Below, piece by piece: positions 10,297 through 19,721 of a DNA stretch of 41,445 nt. Positions within the stretch are counted from its first letter, which is position 1. The number at the start of each line of letters is the position of its first letter. The notes below the pieces were generated by a model. That model searched no databases, had not been told where the DNA came from, and saw only the letters and a list, made by a program, of their open reading frames with translations. Both the position numbers and the translations under genes were made by a program. Origin of the DNA: an uncultured Shimia sp. (GTDB lineage: Bacteria; Pseudomonadota; Alphaproteobacteria; Rhodobacterales; Rhodobacteraceae); the NCBI RefSeq assembly GCF_947498095.1, contig NZ_CANMJE010000019.1:1-41445 (forward strand). The letters run 5' to 3'.

Positions 10297-10311
10297 TTAA
10301 GCGGCTGTTAA
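10297..10311. promoter_or_regulatory. Candidate CtrA-binding site in the cckA leader
   Basis: The sequence is a perfect TTAA-N7-TTAA (TTAA at 10297-10300 and at 10308-10311), the full consensus of the alphaproteobacterial cell-cycle regulator CtrA. It lies 44 bases before the cckA start. CckA is the kinase at the head of the CtrA phosphorelay, which makes feedback control plausible. Part of it overlaps a hairpin arm (gcggct 10301-10306 with agccgc 10318-10323, followed by atttt), which could instead be the terminator of the guaB operon. Confidence 0.5.
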
Positions 10312-10354
10312 GCCTTTAGCCGCATTTTGGCACAAGGTTTAGCAGGAGGCCCAC

Positions 10355-12649
10355 GTGGCATTGTCAGCCGAAGAAATGACCGGGTTACCGCCACGTGCGG
10401 TTGGCCTGACGGTTTGGCCCGGACGGATGCTCTGGGCAATGGCGGCCGTGTTGATTTTGTCGTCTGCCTTGGCCGCTCATACACAGGTGAAACTGGGGCT
10501 CGGACTGAGTGGTGGCATCGTTGTGGCCTATGCTCTGGTCATGGCCTTGCGCCAAAATCTCCGGCGCCGGCACTCTTCTGCCGTGTCTCGTGCCTTGGGG
10601 GCGATCATTGCACGTGGACCGCATACCCAATTGCTCAGCGATACACATGGGGAAATCCTAGGGTCGAATGACGGTCCGGAGCTTGAAGGCCGCAATGTCA
10701 CGTCTTTGCTGTCTTCTGACATGGCCGATCCACAGGGCTTTGTTCGCGCGCTATTGCGGCGGGCAGAGGCGGAAGGCCATGTCAGCGACCGTCTGATGCT
10801 ACGCTCGGGGCGGCTGGGTTTGCATGTGTCCGCTTTAGGCGAGGGCTTCTTTCAGTGGCAAATCGAACGGTTGGATGCCGAAACGCCCGGCGCGGGACCT
10901 GGTGTGCCGCGTTTGCCCATGCTGACCGTCGGACAGCGGGACTCAATCCTGTTTATGAACGCTGCCGCCCGTGACTTACTGGGGGCGCGAAAGATGGCTT
11001 TGACGGACATTTTCGGCCGTCAGCCACCGCGCGTCTGCGAGATCAATACGATTGAGACCGACGTCGGCACCCGTCATTGCCTGGTGGCCGAGTTCCCTTT
11101 GTCTGCAGGCCGGCGCGAGATTTATCTGTTGCCAACCAATGTGCCTGCAATGCAGGGCGGGGCCATTCAGTTTGACGAACTGCCCGTGCCGTTGCTCAAA
11201 GTGGGCGTGGACGGTCAAATCCTCATGGCGAACCGGGCGGCGCGCGCATTGGTCAAGTCACCGGTCAGTGCCCGCACCAACTTGTCGGACCTGATGGAGG
11301 GGCTGGGGCGGTCGATCTCCGACTGGCTGGCCGAAGCCGCAGCCGGGCATGGAGAGCATCATTCCGAGTTCTTGTTGCTCAAGCGCAGTGATCGTGAGGT
11401 CTTTGTTCAAGTCAGCCTTAACCGCATGATTGAAGATGACGAGGTGTCGCTGATCGCGGTTCTGAGTGACGCGACCGAGCTAAAGTCACTCGAGGCACAA
11501 TTTGTCCAAAGCCAGAAGATGCAAGCGATCGGACAGCTTGCAGGTGGCGTTGCGCATGATTTCAACAATCTCCTAACCGCAATTACCGGTCATTGTGATC
11601 TTTTGCTGCTGCGTCACAGTCAGGGTGATCCAGATTTCGGAGACCTTGTTCAAATCAATGAAAATGCCAACCGGGCCGCGGCCCTGGTCGGGCAGCTGCT
11701 GGCGTTTTCGCGAAAACAGAACCTCATGCCCGAAGTTATGGATCTACGTGACACTTTGGCGGATTTGACCCATTTGCTGAACCGACTGGTCGGAGAGCGG
11801 ATTACACTCACGTTGTTGCATGATCCAAACTTGCGATCCATCCGGGCTGACAAACGGCAATTGGAACAAGTCCTGATGAATCTCGTCGTCAATGCCCGCG
11901 ATGCAATGCAGGACGGCGGCGAAATTACGATTCGCACGGAAAGCCTGGTGCTCGAGGCACCGATGGAACGGGATCGTGCAACCGTTCCGGTGGGCAAATA
12001 CGTCAGTGTCAAAGTTGCCGATGAAGGTTCGGGCATTCCGGCCGACAAATTGGCGAAAGTGTTTGAGCCATTCTACACAACCAAACGCACCGGTGAGGGC
12101 ACTGGGCTTGGGTTGTCGATGGCCTATGGCATTGTGAAACAGACGGGCGGCTACATCTTTGTCGACAGTGTGGAAGACCGCGGAACCACCTTTACACTGC
12201 TGTTTCCGGCGCACGAACTTTATGAAGCAGCGGCGCCCAAGCCCAAAGCGGTGGAAGATCGCGCCCCAAGCAAAGACCGCAGTGGCGTGGTTCTTCTGGT
12301 GGAAGACGAAGCACCCGTGCGCAGCTTTGCGTCACGCGCGCTTCGATTGAACGGGTTTACCGTGTTGGAAGCTGGAACCGGGGAAGAAGCCTTGCAAATC
12401 CTCGAGGATCGCGATCTTCACGTGGACCTGTTTGTCAGCGATGTCGTGATGCCGGGGCTGGATGGCCCGGCCTGGGTTGCACAGGCGCGCGAGCAACGAC
12501 CAAAGACACGTGTTGTGTTTATGTCAGGCTACGCCGAAGACAGCTTTCCAGACAAAAAGGCCAAGATCGAAGGGTCGGCATTCTTGCCAAAACCGTTCTC
12601 TCTCAAGGACTTGACTTCTATTGTTCAAGCGCAATGCGCGCCAATCTAG
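10355..12649 (+). CDS. cckA: Cell-cycle hybrid histidine kinase CckA
   Basis: A 764-residue membrane hybrid kinase. It starts at a GTG with a perfect aggagg six bases upstream. Two membrane segments lie at about residues 22-41 and 46-66. PAS-like regions follow (about 190-260 and 275-375), then the dimerisation domain with phospho-acceptor His401 ([11 protein letters not shown]), the ATPase domain (N box [13 protein letters not shown] boxes DEGSGIP and [11 protein letters not shown]) and a receiver with Asp696 ([13 protein letters not shown]) and the conserved Lys in FLPKPF. This order and the [13 protein letters not shown] motif are those of CckA, which passes phosphate through ChpT to CtrA. 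In Rhodobacteraceae this pathway governs motility and gene-transfer-agent genes. Confidence 0.92.
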   Translation: MALSAEEMTGLPPRAVGLTVWPGRMLWAMAAVLILSSALAAHTQVKLGLGLSGGIVVAYALVMALRQNLRRRHSSAVSRALGAIIARGPHTQLLSDTHGEILGSNDGPELEGRNVTSLLSSDMADPQGFVRALLRRAEAEGHVSDRLMLRSGRLGLHVSALGEGFFQWQIERLDAETPGAGPGVPRLPMLTVGQRDSILFMNAAARDLLGARKMALTDIFGRQPPRVCEINTIETDVGTRHCLVAEFPLSAGRREIYLLPTNVPAMQGGAIQFDELPVPLLKVGVDGQILMANRAARALVKSPVSARTNLSDLMEGLGRSISDWLAEAAAGHGEHHSEFLLLKRSDREVFVQVSLNRMIEDDEVSLIAVLSDATELKSLEAQFVQSQKMQAIGQLAGGVAHDFNNLLTAITGHCDLLLLRHSQGDPDFGDLVQINENANRAAALVGQLLAFSRKQNLMPEVMDLRDTLADLTHLLNRLVGERITLTLLHDPNLRSIRADKRQLEQVLMNLVVNARDAMQDGGEITIRTESLVLEAPMERDRATVPVGKYVSVKVADEGSGIPADKLAKVFEPFYTTKRTGEGTGLGLSMAYGIVKQTGGYIFVDSVEDRGTTFTLLFPAHELYEAAAPKPKAVEDRAPSKDRSGVVLLVEDEAPVRSFASRALRLNGFTVLEAGTGEEALQILEDRDLHVDLFVSDVVMPGLDGPAWVAQAREQRPKTRVVFMSGYAEDSFPDKKAKIEGSAFLPKPFSLKDLTSIVQAQCAPI

Positions 12650-13242
12650 GCAATGCTGTCATAGAGATCGAACTCTTCAGAGCACTTTCTGCGCAACTTG
12701 GTTTCGATCCGTGGCGACAGGCTGAGGTCCATCTGCGGTGAGACGTTCTCCTGTTCCAGCGCGATCTTCATCTGCAGTCGGTCTTCCAGAAACCTAATGA
12801 ACCCCGGCTGGTCTTCGTAACGGAACAAGTGCGTCACCGCGGTCCCGTTTGGCCGCGGCTCAAGAAACTTGGCCTGACTCCCGACATTCGCAAATGAGGG
12901 GCGGTCGCCTTTGGTATAGGCATCAACAAAATCATCAAAGCTAAGATCGTGTGTCGAGTTGCTCTGACCTTTCATGAAAGGCCGGCGCCGGTACCGATAC
13001 CAACTACCCAACCAACTGACCGGTTCGCGCATCACCGCCACCGTTTCCATGTTCTCTTCTTTGCAGGCTTTCTCGAACATTGGGCGAAAAAAACGGTTGT
13101 AACGATAGACCGGCGCATGTTTCAGCTCGGGCGGATCCGAGATAATCATCGACGCCTTGGGTCCCAGAGCGGTTTCCAAAGCAGTGGTCCCGGTCTTGGG
13201 GACCGAAAGAAGAACAAGCTTTTCTTTCCAGAAAACAAGCAT
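12646..13242 (-). CDS. Sulfotransferase-like P-loop protein
   Basis: A 198-residue protein. The N-terminal VPKTGTTALETAL is the 5'-phosphosulfate-binding loop of the PAPS sulfotransferase superfamily, and VAVMREPVSWLGSWYRYRRR resembles the 3'-phosphate-binding segment (R-x-P-x-x-x-x-x-S). Such enzymes transfer sulfate from PAPS to a hydroxyl or amine, but the acceptor is unknown and some short family members may lack activity. Its stop codon overlaps the cckA stop tail to tail (12646-12649). It is divergent from recA across 194 bases. Confidence 0.8.
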   Translation of the reverse strand: MLVFWKEKLVLLSVPKTGTTALETALGPKASMIISDPPELKHAPVYRYNRFFRPMFEKACKEENMETVAVMREPVSWLGSWYRYRRRPFMKGQSNSTHDLSFDDFVDAYTKGDRPSFANVGSQAKFLEPRPNGTAVTHLFRYEDQPGFIRFLEDRLQMKIALEQENVSPQMDLSLSPRIETKLRRKCSEEFDLYDSIA

Positions 13243-13370
13243 TTGCCAGCCTCAATATCGTGTTTTTGACATTATTTCTTGTGTGTAAACTACTCTTTAA
13301 CTGTTCCACGAAAAAGTAAATTTAAGAAAAATCTATTGAAATGTTCTTGTTTTGATCTCATAAGGTTTGA

Positions 13371-13385
13371 GAACAATATGAGAAC
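13371..13385. promoter_or_regulatory. LexA (SOS) box before recA
   Basis: Two direct GAAC half-sites separated by seven bases (13371-13374 and 13382-13385) form the alphaproteobacterial LexA operator GAAC-N7-GAAC. It lies 51 bases before the recA start. A weaker GTTC-N7-GATC pair occurs upstream at about 13343-13357. Position and family knowledge together support SOS control of recA. Confidence 0.85.
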
Positions 13386-13436
13386 ACAGGCAATCATTGC
13401 CGCCGCTGGCGGCGTGTGGAATAAGGGAGCAACCCC

Positions 13437-14519
13437 ATGGCAACGGCAGAACTTTTTGAAATGAGCAGCAAGAAAACCGCAGACAAGCAAAAGGCGCTCG
13501 ACAGCGCATTGGCCCAAATCGAACGTCAGTTCGGCAAGGGGTCCATTATGAAACTCGGGGCCGACAATCCCGTACAAGAAATTGAATCGACGTCGACCGG
13601 TTCTCTGGGGCTGGATATTGCCTTGGGTATTGGTGGCCTGCCCAAAGGCCGCATCATTGAAATTTACGGACCTGAAAGCTCGGGCAAGACCACGCTGACG
13701 CTGCATTGTGTGGCTGAAGAGCAGAAAAAAGGCGGAGTATGTGCCTTTGTCGACGCAGAACACGCGCTGGACCCGCTTTATGCCAAAAAGCTTGGCGTTG
13801 ACCTGGACGAGTTGCTGATTTCCCAGCCAGACACTGGCGAGCAGGCGCTTGAGATCACAGACACTCTGGTGCGCTCGGGTGCGGTGAACATGGTCGTCGT
13901 AGATTCGGTGGCCGCTCTGACACCGAAATCGGAACTTGAAGGTGACATGGGCGACTCAAGCGTTGGTGTTCAGGCCCGCCTGATGAGCCAGGCTATGCGT
14001 AAACTGACCGGATCGATCGCACGGTCAAACTGCATGGTGATCTTTATCAACCAGATTCGGATGAAGATCGGCGTAATGTTCGGCAGCCCTGAAACAACGA
14101 CGGGCGGTAACGCTCTGAAATTCTACTCCTCCGTCCGGCTCGACATTCGCCGCATTGGCGCGGTCAAGGATCGCGATGAAATCGTTGGCAACGCCACCCG
14201 CGTTAAGGTCGTCAAGAACAAGGTCGCGCCTCCGTTCAAGCAGGTTGAGTTTGACATCATGTATGGCGAGGGGATCTCGAAAAACGGTGAATTGCTGGAT
14301 CTGGGTGTGGCCGCAGGTGTTGTGGCCAAGTCTGGATCGTGGTTCAGCTATGGCGACGAGCGGATTGGGCAGGGTCGTGAAAACGCCAAGCAGTTCCTGC
14401 GAGAAAACAAATCAGTCGCCTATGAGATCGAAGACAAAATCCGTGCAGCACACGGGTTGGATTTCGATATGCCCAAAGGTGAAGAAGACAATGATGTCCT
14501 GATGGAGGACGACGGCTAA
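13437..14519 (+). CDS. recA: Recombinase RecA
   Basis: A 360-residue DNA-dependent ATPase for strand exchange and for LexA self-cleavage. Walker A is GPESSGKT at residues 78-85, Walker B is [10 protein letters not shown], and the DNA-binding loops are the segments around [20 protein letters not shown] and [16 protein letters not shown]. The C-terminus is acidic ([12 protein letters not shown]) as usual. The start follows aagggag. The gene is followed by a strong terminator and preceded by a LexA box. Confidence 0.99.
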   Translation: MATAELFEMSSKKTADKQKALDSALAQIERQFGKGSIMKLGADNPVQEIESTSTGSLGLDIALGIGGLPKGRIIEIYGPESSGKTTLTLHCVAEEQKKGGVCAFVDAEHALDPLYAKKLGVDLDELLISQPDTGEQALEITDTLVRSGAVNMVVVDSVAALTPKSELEGDMGDSSVGVQARLMSQAMRKLTGSIARSNCMVIFINQIRMKIGVMFGSPETTTGGNALKFYSSVRLDIRRIGAVKDRDEIVGNATRVKVVKNKVAPPFKQVEFDIMYGEGISKNGELLDLGVAAGVVAKSGSWFSYGDERIGQGRENAKQFLRENKSVAYEIEDKIRAAHGLDFDMPKGEEDNDVLMEDDG

Positions 14520-14565
14520 GCCCGCCTGTCTCCGTCAACGGGTCTATTGTCCCGAGCGTAACAAT

Positions 14566-14601
14566 GGGCCACTCCAGATCGGAGTGGCCCTTTCCTTTTT
14601 T
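14566..14601 (+). terminator. Rho-independent terminator after recA
   Basis: A perfect 10-bp stem (gggccactcc 14566-14575, ggagtggccc 14581-14590) with a five-base loop is followed by a T-rich run (14591-14601). It lies 47 bases after the recA stop and separates recA from alaS. Confidence 0.9.
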
Positions 14602-14699
14602 GCAAGGCGTGCTTGCGGATGTTTTGACATGTGGACAGGGACGGGCAGGGGTTATAAACCCCGATGGAACACGTAATTCCAGACGCGAGCGAGCCTCTC

Positions 14700-17357
14700 A
14701 TGCCCAGCCTGAACGACATCCGGTCGACCTTTTTGAACTATTTCGCCAATCAGGGCCACGAAGTTGTGCAATCCTCACCGTTGGTACCGCGCAACGATCC
14801 GACCTTGATGTTCGTGAACTCGGGCATGGTGCAGTTCAAGAACCTGTTTACCGGCGTCGAACATCGTGACTATCAACGCGCCACCACCAGCCAAAAGTGC
14901 GTCCGCGCCGGCGGCAAGCATAACGATCTGGATAACGTCGGCTACACCGCACGCCACCACACGTTTTTTGAGATGCTCGGCAACTTCTCATTCGGGGACT
15001 ATTTCAAAGACGACGCCATCCCGTTCGCTTGGAACCTGATCACCAAGGAGTTCGGGATCGACCCAAACAAGCTTTATACAACCGTGTATCACACTGACGA
15101 TGAAGCCTATGACATTTGGAAGAAGATCGGCGTTCCGGAAGACCGGATCATCCGTATCGCGACCTCGGATAACTTCTGGCAGATGGGCCCGACTGGCCCT
15201 TGCGGCCCTTGCACCGAGATTTTCTATGACCATGGTGACCACATCTGGGGAGGCCCTCCGGGCAGTCCGGAAGAAGACGGTGACCGGTTCATCGAGATCT
15301 GGAACATCGTTTTCATGCAGAACGAGCAGTTCGAAGACGGCTCCATGCGGGCTCTGGACATGCAGTCGATCGACACCGGTATGGGGCTGGAACGGATCGG
15401 CGCGCTCTTGCAGGGCAGCCATGACAACTATGACACCGACCTTTTCAAATCGCTGATTGAAGCGTCGGCCAACGCAACCTCGACCGATCCTTATGGCGAC
15501 AAGAACGTGCATCACCGTGTGATTGCGGACCATTTGCGCTCGACTTCCTTCCTGATCGCGGACGGCGTGATGCCGTCTAATGATGGTCGTGGGTATGTTC
15601 TGCGTCGCATTATGCGGCGCGCCATGCGTCATGCGCATCTTTTGGGGGCCAAAGACCCCGTCATGTACCGTTTGGTGCCATCGCTGATCGGCCAGATGGG
15701 CGCAGCATATCCGGAACTGGGGCAGGCTCAGGCCTTGATCGAAGAAACCCTGAAGCTTGAAGAAACCCGTTTCAAACAAACTCTGGATCGCGGCCTGAAG
15801 TTGCTGGATGACGAACTTGCCGGTTTGGACGACGATGCACCGCTGGCCGGGGCCGCGGCCTTCAAGCTCTATGACACTTACGGCTTCCCACTGGATCTCA
15901 CACAGGACGCGTTGCGCGAAAAGGGCCGCGACGTGGACACAGATGGTTTTGACGCGGCAATGGCCGAGCAAAAAGCCAAGGCGCGCGCGGCATGGGCGGG
16001 TTCGGGCGAAGCGGCCGACAGCACCATTTGGTTCGACATTGCCGAAAACAAAGGTACAACCGATTTCCTGGGCTATGACACGGAAGTCGCCGAAGGGCAG
16101 GTGCTTGCACTGGTCAAAGATGGTGGCGAGGCCGAGACGGCGCGCAAAGGCGACAGCGTTCAGATCGTTTTGAACCAAACGCCGTTTTATGCCGAAAGCG
16201 GTGGCCAGGTGGGCGACACCGGCGAGATTCGCGTTGAGGGTGGTCTGGCCCGTGTCACGGACACCAAAAAAGCTGCAGGTGTGGTCATTCACATGGCCGA
16301 GATCACCGAGGGTGAGGTGGCCGTCGGGGCTGGTGCCGTTCTTGAGGTCGATCATGCGCGCCGGACGGCAATCCGCGCCAATCACTCGGCAACGCACCTG
16401 CTGCACGAGGCGCTGCGCGAGACGCTGGGCGATCACGTGGCACAGCGCGGCAGCTTGAACGCCGACGATCGTCTGCGGTTTGATTTCAGCCATGCCAAGG
16501 CGCTGTCGTCAGAGGAACTGCACAAGGTCGGCACCGACGTGAACGCCTATATCCGTCAGAACACGGCCGTTGAGACCCGGATTATGACGCCGGATGATGC
16601 GCGCGAGATTGGCGCGCAGGCGCTCTTTGGCGAGAAATACGGCGACGAAGTGCGTGTTGTGTCGATGGGCCGGGCTGACACCGGTAAGGGTCTGGATGGA
16701 AACACCTATTCTCTGGAATTGTGCGGAGGCACCCACGTGAAACAGACCGGCGATATCGGTCTCTGCGTGATCCTTGGCGACTCGGCATCCTCAGCGGGCG
16801 TGCGCCGGATTGAAGCCCTGACCGGCGAGGCGGCATTTGCCCACCTGGAGCGCGAAGCCGGTCGCATGGCCGAGGTCGCCGGTGCCCTTAAAGCGCAACC
16901 GGTTGATGTTCTAGACCGTCTCAAAGCGATGATGGACGAGCGCAAGGCACTGCAAAACGAAGTCGCGCAATTGCGTCGTGAACTGGCTATGGCTGGTGGC
17001 GCCGGGCAGGGTGGTGCACCCGATGACAAACAGATCGCGGGTGTGAAATTCTTTGCGCAGGTGATTTCGGGCGTCACGGGGCGCGACTTGCCGCCGTTGA
17101 TCGATGAACACAAGGCCCGCATGGAAAGCGGCGCGGTGCTGTTGATCGCAGATGCCGGCGACAAAGCCGCAGTGGCCGCAGGCGTAACAGCAGATTTGAC
17201 CGGAGCAGTCTCAGCCGTTGACCTCGTACGCGCAGCTGTGGAAGCCTTGGGTGGTAAAGGCGGTGGAGGCCGTCCCGACATGGCGCAAGGTGGCGCCAAG
17301 GATGCAACCAAGGCCGATGCAGCGATTGCCGCTGCCGAAGCCGTGATCGGAGGATAA
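14700..17357 (+). CDS. alaS: Alanyl-tRNA synthetase
   Basis: An 885-residue enzyme that charges tRNA-Ala. The catalytic N-terminus holds motif 1-3 sequences ([43 protein letters not shown]-like [19 protein letters not shown]). The editing domain carries [12 protein letters not shown] and [13 protein letters not shown] with the zinc-binding residues. The C-terminal region has the coiled coil ([20 protein letters not shown]) and the Gly-rich DHHA1-like tail. The start at 14700 fits the family's [11 protein letters not shown] opening; no good ribosome site is seen, and an in-frame ATG at 14664 is possible. A long antisense frame over this gene is a codon-bias shadow. Confidence 0.98.
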   Translation: MPSLNDIRSTFLNYFANQGHEVVQSSPLVPRNDPTLMFVNSGMVQFKNLFTGVEHRDYQRATTSQKCVRAGGKHNDLDNVGYTARHHTFFEMLGNFSFGDYFKDDAIPFAWNLITKEFGIDPNKLYTTVYHTDDEAYDIWKKIGVPEDRIIRIATSDNFWQMGPTGPCGPCTEIFYDHGDHIWGGPPGSPEEDGDRFIEIWNIVFMQNEQFEDGSMRALDMQSIDTGMGLERIGALLQGSHDNYDTDLFKSLIEASANATSTDPYGDKNVHHRVIADHLRSTSFLIADGVMPSNDGRGYVLRRIMRRAMRHAHLLGAKDPVMYRLVPSLIGQMGAAYPELGQAQALIEETLKLEETRFKQTLDRGLKLLDDELAGLDDDAPLAGAAAFKLYDTYGFPLDLTQDALREKGRDVDTDGFDAAMAEQKAKARAAWAGSGEAADSTIWFDIAENKGTTDFLGYDTEVAEGQVLALVKDGGEAETARKGDSVQIVLNQTPFYAESGGQVGDTGEIRVEGGLARVTDTKKAAGVVIHMAEITEGEVAVGAGAVLEVDHARRTAIRANHSATHLLHEALRETLGDHVAQRGSLNADDRLRFDFSHAKALSSEELHKVGTDVNAYIRQNTAVETRIMTPDDAREIGAQALFGEKYGDEVRVVSMGRADTGKGLDGNTYSLELCGGTHVKQTGDIGLCVILGDSASSAGVRRIEALTGEAAFAHLEREAGRMAEVAGALKAQPVDVLDRLKAMMDERKALQNEVAQLRRELAMAGGAGQGGAPDDKQIAGVKFFAQVISGVTGRDLPPLIDEHKARMESGAVLLIADAGDKAAVAAGVTADLTGAVSAVDLVRAAVEALGGKGGGGRPDMAQGGAKDATKADAAIAAAEAVIGG

Positions 17358-17361
17358 TCCC

Positions 17362-17649
17362 ATGGGAGCACTTTGGATTGCTCATGTGACTGTGACGGAC
17401 GCTGACGCCTATGGCAAATATGCCGAGTTGGCAGGACCGGCGATTGCCAAACATGGCGGGCATTTCATCGCCCGGGCTGGCCGGTTTGTTCAGCTTGAGG
17501 GCAAAGAACGCCCACGCAATGTCGTGGCGAAGTTTCCCGATGTAGACAGCGCCGTCGCCTGCTATCACAGCCCTGAGTACCAAGAAGCTCTTAGCCATGC
17601 GCGTGGCGCGTCGGAACGGGAGCTGATGGTTGTGGAAACCAGCGAGTAG
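17362..17649 (+). CDS. DUF1330 family protein
   Basis: A 95-residue protein of the DUF1330 dimeric alpha/beta-barrel family: WIAHVTVTDADAYGKYAELA, then KHGGHFIARAGRFVQLEGKE, then ending in ACYHSPEYQEALSHARGASE. The SPEYQEA segment is a family hallmark. Biochemical role is unknown. It begins 4 bases after the alaS stop and is probably co-transcribed with it. Confidence 0.88.
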   Translation: MGALWIAHVTVTDADAYGKYAELAGPAIAKHGGHFIARAGRFVQLEGKERPRNVVAKFPDVDSAVACYHSPEYQEALSHARGASERELMVVETSE

Positions 17650-17757
17650 AATACATTTTTCTGTTTCGGGCGCCCCTCGAAATAACTTACTAAAACACTA
17701 CGGAAATATTGAACTCTGTTCCAAAATGCCTTAGGGGCATGGGAAAAGGAGTTCACT

Positions 17758-18540
17758 ATGTGCCGTTGGGCCGCGTATACCGGACAGGAGTGTTACCTCG
17801 AAGATGTCGTAACACGCCCTGATCACTCTCTCATTCACCAAAGCGTTCAGGCGGATGAGTGCAAGACTCAGACAAACGCTGATGGTGTTGGGGTGGCATG
17901 GTATGGCACGCGGCTGGAACCGGGCCTCTACCGGGAAACCCATCCCGCGTGGTCTGATCCGAACCTCAAGTCATTGACCGCACAAGTGAAATCCGCGTTG
18001 TTTCTGGCCCATGTCCGGGCCTCGACGGGAACCGCAACCAGCCGTAACAATTGCCATCCTTTTGCGGTTGGGCGGTGGTCTTTCATGCACAATGGGCAGG
18101 TGGGGGGCTTTGAAACCTTTCGTCGCCGGGCCGATATGCTTATCCCGGATAACCTCTATCATGAACGCAAAGGCGCGACCGACAGCGAAGTAATGTTCCT
18201 ATTGGCTCTGGTCGAAGGTCTGGACGAAGATCCCAAGGGTGCGATGGAACTGTCGGTCGGCATTCTGCAACGCATGAGCCAATCCAAAGGCAGCGCCCCG
18301 CATATGCGGATTGGTGCGGCATTTTCAGATGGGGAAACCTTGTATGCGATCCGTTATGCCTCGGATGCGCGCGCGCCAACGGTCTATCACCGCTGGTGTG
18401 ACACGCGGCAAGGTCGCGCAGTGGTAAGCGAACCGTTGTTTGCAAACGAGGATGGATGGGAGGCGGTCCCAGCCGGGTCATTCTGCCGTTTTCATGCAGA
18501 TGGGCGCTTTGACATCGAACCGTTCAAGCCACCTCTCTGA
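17758..18540 (+). CDS. Class II glutamine amidotransferase (YafJ-like)
   Basis: A 260-residue N-terminal-nucleophile amidohydrolase. Cys2 becomes the nucleophile after Met removal (MCRWAAYTG). Further family blocks are NADGVGVAWYG, ALFLAHVRASTGT and NCHPFAVGRWSFMHNGQVGG. This is the stand-alone YafJ/EgtC-like type that hydrolyses a glutamyl amide or peptide; no ergothioneine genes are near, so the substrate is unknown. A good ribosome site (aaaggag) precedes it. It ends 3 bases before the convergent ion channel gene. Confidence 0.9.
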   Translation: MCRWAAYTGQECYLEDVVTRPDHSLIHQSVQADECKTQTNADGVGVAWYGTRLEPGLYRETHPAWSDPNLKSLTAQVKSALFLAHVRASTGTATSRNNCHPFAVGRWSFMHNGQVGGFETFRRRADMLIPDNLYHERKGATDSEVMFLLALVEGLDEDPKGAMELSVGILQRMSQSKGSAPHMRIGAAFSDGETLYAIRYASDARAPTVYHRWCDTRQGRAVVSEPLFANEDGWEAVPAGSFCRFHADGRFDIEPFKPPL

Positions 18541-18543
18541 TCG

Positions 18544-19611
18544 TCAGACCAGAAAGAACCTGACCGCCCACAACAGAAACCCGGCATGCAAGAGCGGGTA
18601 GATCCAGATCACCAGATAGCGATCAACCTTGCGCGCCAGTACTTCTTTGCCGCTGGTCTTGAGACGTCGCAACGCAATGTTCACCAAAACAGTTGAGCCC
18701 GTTATGACAAACATGGCCACGAACAAGGAATCCATGAACGTCAGATAGCCTAGTCGCGGCAGGGTCGTCGAAATCGCAAAATTGAAGGCCACAAAGACCA
18801 AGAGGTTGGCTGAGGCCATATCAATGCGCCGACGGTATTCCTCAAGAAAGAATGTCGCCCAGCTGACAAACAGGATGATGATCAGAGGCAAGAGGATGCG
18901 CAGAATGTAGTATAGAACGTGTCGCTTGGCCTCAAACTGCAAGGCGACCATCGAGGTTTCGTGCCCGCCAATACCCTCCACCGTAGTGGAGAAAATCGTC
19001 GGGTTCTGCAGGATCCACTCTTCTTCACCCAGAGTATCGCCCATGCCGGTCTCGTCCTCCAGAGGGTGAAATTCGACAAACTCTGTCGGAAGAAGCGATG
19101 ATATCTCTACAAAAAATGTCTGGGTATCAAAAGGATACCGGGCAAAGTCAAAGTGTGGCGCCTGGAGCGTTGTGGTGAACCGTTCGGCATAGCTGACTTG
19201 TCCGGTCTCGGTCACAATGATCGTCGTTTGCTGTGTAAAACGCCGACCTTGCTGGTTTCGGATGATAAAGAATGGGGGCTGCGCCCCAACTTCATCCAAG
19301 AGTTCGCGAAAGCTCTCGACGCTGTAAGTGCGAAGTGGCGCGCCTTGGGTCACATTCCGTTCGGCCAGCTCAGGAAAGTTCAACTGGAGGAACAGCGTCC
19401 CCACTACTCCAAAATTCTCGGCCTGCTGATCGACAAAGGTGATTTGGTCAATGGTGATTCCCACGCCAACCTGTTTAGGGGTACCGTTTTCGGATTGGTA
19501 CTCAACAATCCCGATCTCACCCAGCCCTTCTGCTTGGGCGGAGGGTGCGAAAACCAGAGCGGTAATGCAAAAGAACGCAACAAAGAGCGGTTGGAAAAAT
19601 CTGTGAGTCAT
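18544..19611 (-). CDS. Prokaryotic pentameric ligand-gated ion channel (Cys-loop receptor family)
   Basis: A 355-residue protein with a signal peptide (residues 1-27, ending SAQA), an extracellular beta-sandwich (about 30-225) and four membrane helices: M1 about 231-256, M2 262-284, M3 290-315, M4 330-352. The signature YPFDTQ (159-164) is the Pro-loop motif of the family, and M2-M3 reads VAFNFAISTTLPRLGYLTFMD, matching the AFN...LP pattern of GLIC-type channels. The extracellular domain has no cysteine, so there is no Cys-loop disulfide, as in bacterial homologues. The M3-M4 loop is short. Ligand and ion selectivity cannot be told. It lies downstream of typA but past a terminator. Confidence 0.88.
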   Translation of the reverse strand: MTHRFFQPLFVAFFCITALVFAPSAQAEGLGEIGIVEYQSENGTPKQVGVGITIDQITFVDQQAENFGVVGTLFLQLNFPELAERNVTQGAPLRTYSVESFRELLDEVGAQPPFFIIRNQQGRRFTQQTTIIVTETGQVSYAERFTTTLQAPHFDFARYPFDTQTFFVEISSLLPTEFVEFHPLEDETGMGDTLGEEEWILQNPTIFSTTVEGIGGHETSMVALQFEAKRHVLYYILRILLPLIIILFVSWATFFLEEYRRRIDMASANLLVFVAFNFAISTTLPRLGYLTFMDSLFVAMFVITGSTVLVNIALRRLKTSGKEVLARKVDRYLVIWIYPLLHAGFLLWAVRFFLV

Positions 19612-19673
19612 GGTGGCCTGAAAACTATTTCGCCCAGCTTCGGGGAAAACTGGCTTTGACTCAAGTGCTGGAA

Positions 19674-19700
19674 CAAAAAGGGCGACCTAAATGGCCGCCC
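19674..19700 (-). terminator. Rho-independent terminator after typA
   Basis: On the minus strand an 8-bp stem with one G-T pair (arms 19693-19700 and 19680-19687) around a five-base loop is followed by five T residues. It sits 21 bases after the typA stop and separates it from the ion channel gene. Confidence 0.8.
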
Positions 19701-19721
19701 CGTTCATAACTTGCTGACGCA

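Noticed and set aside
14988..16493. 501-residue minus-strand open frame opposite alaS
   Set aside because: It lies entirely opposite the firmly identified alaS gene and has no ribosome site or recognisable domain; long antisense frames are common in GC-rich DNA with biased third positions.
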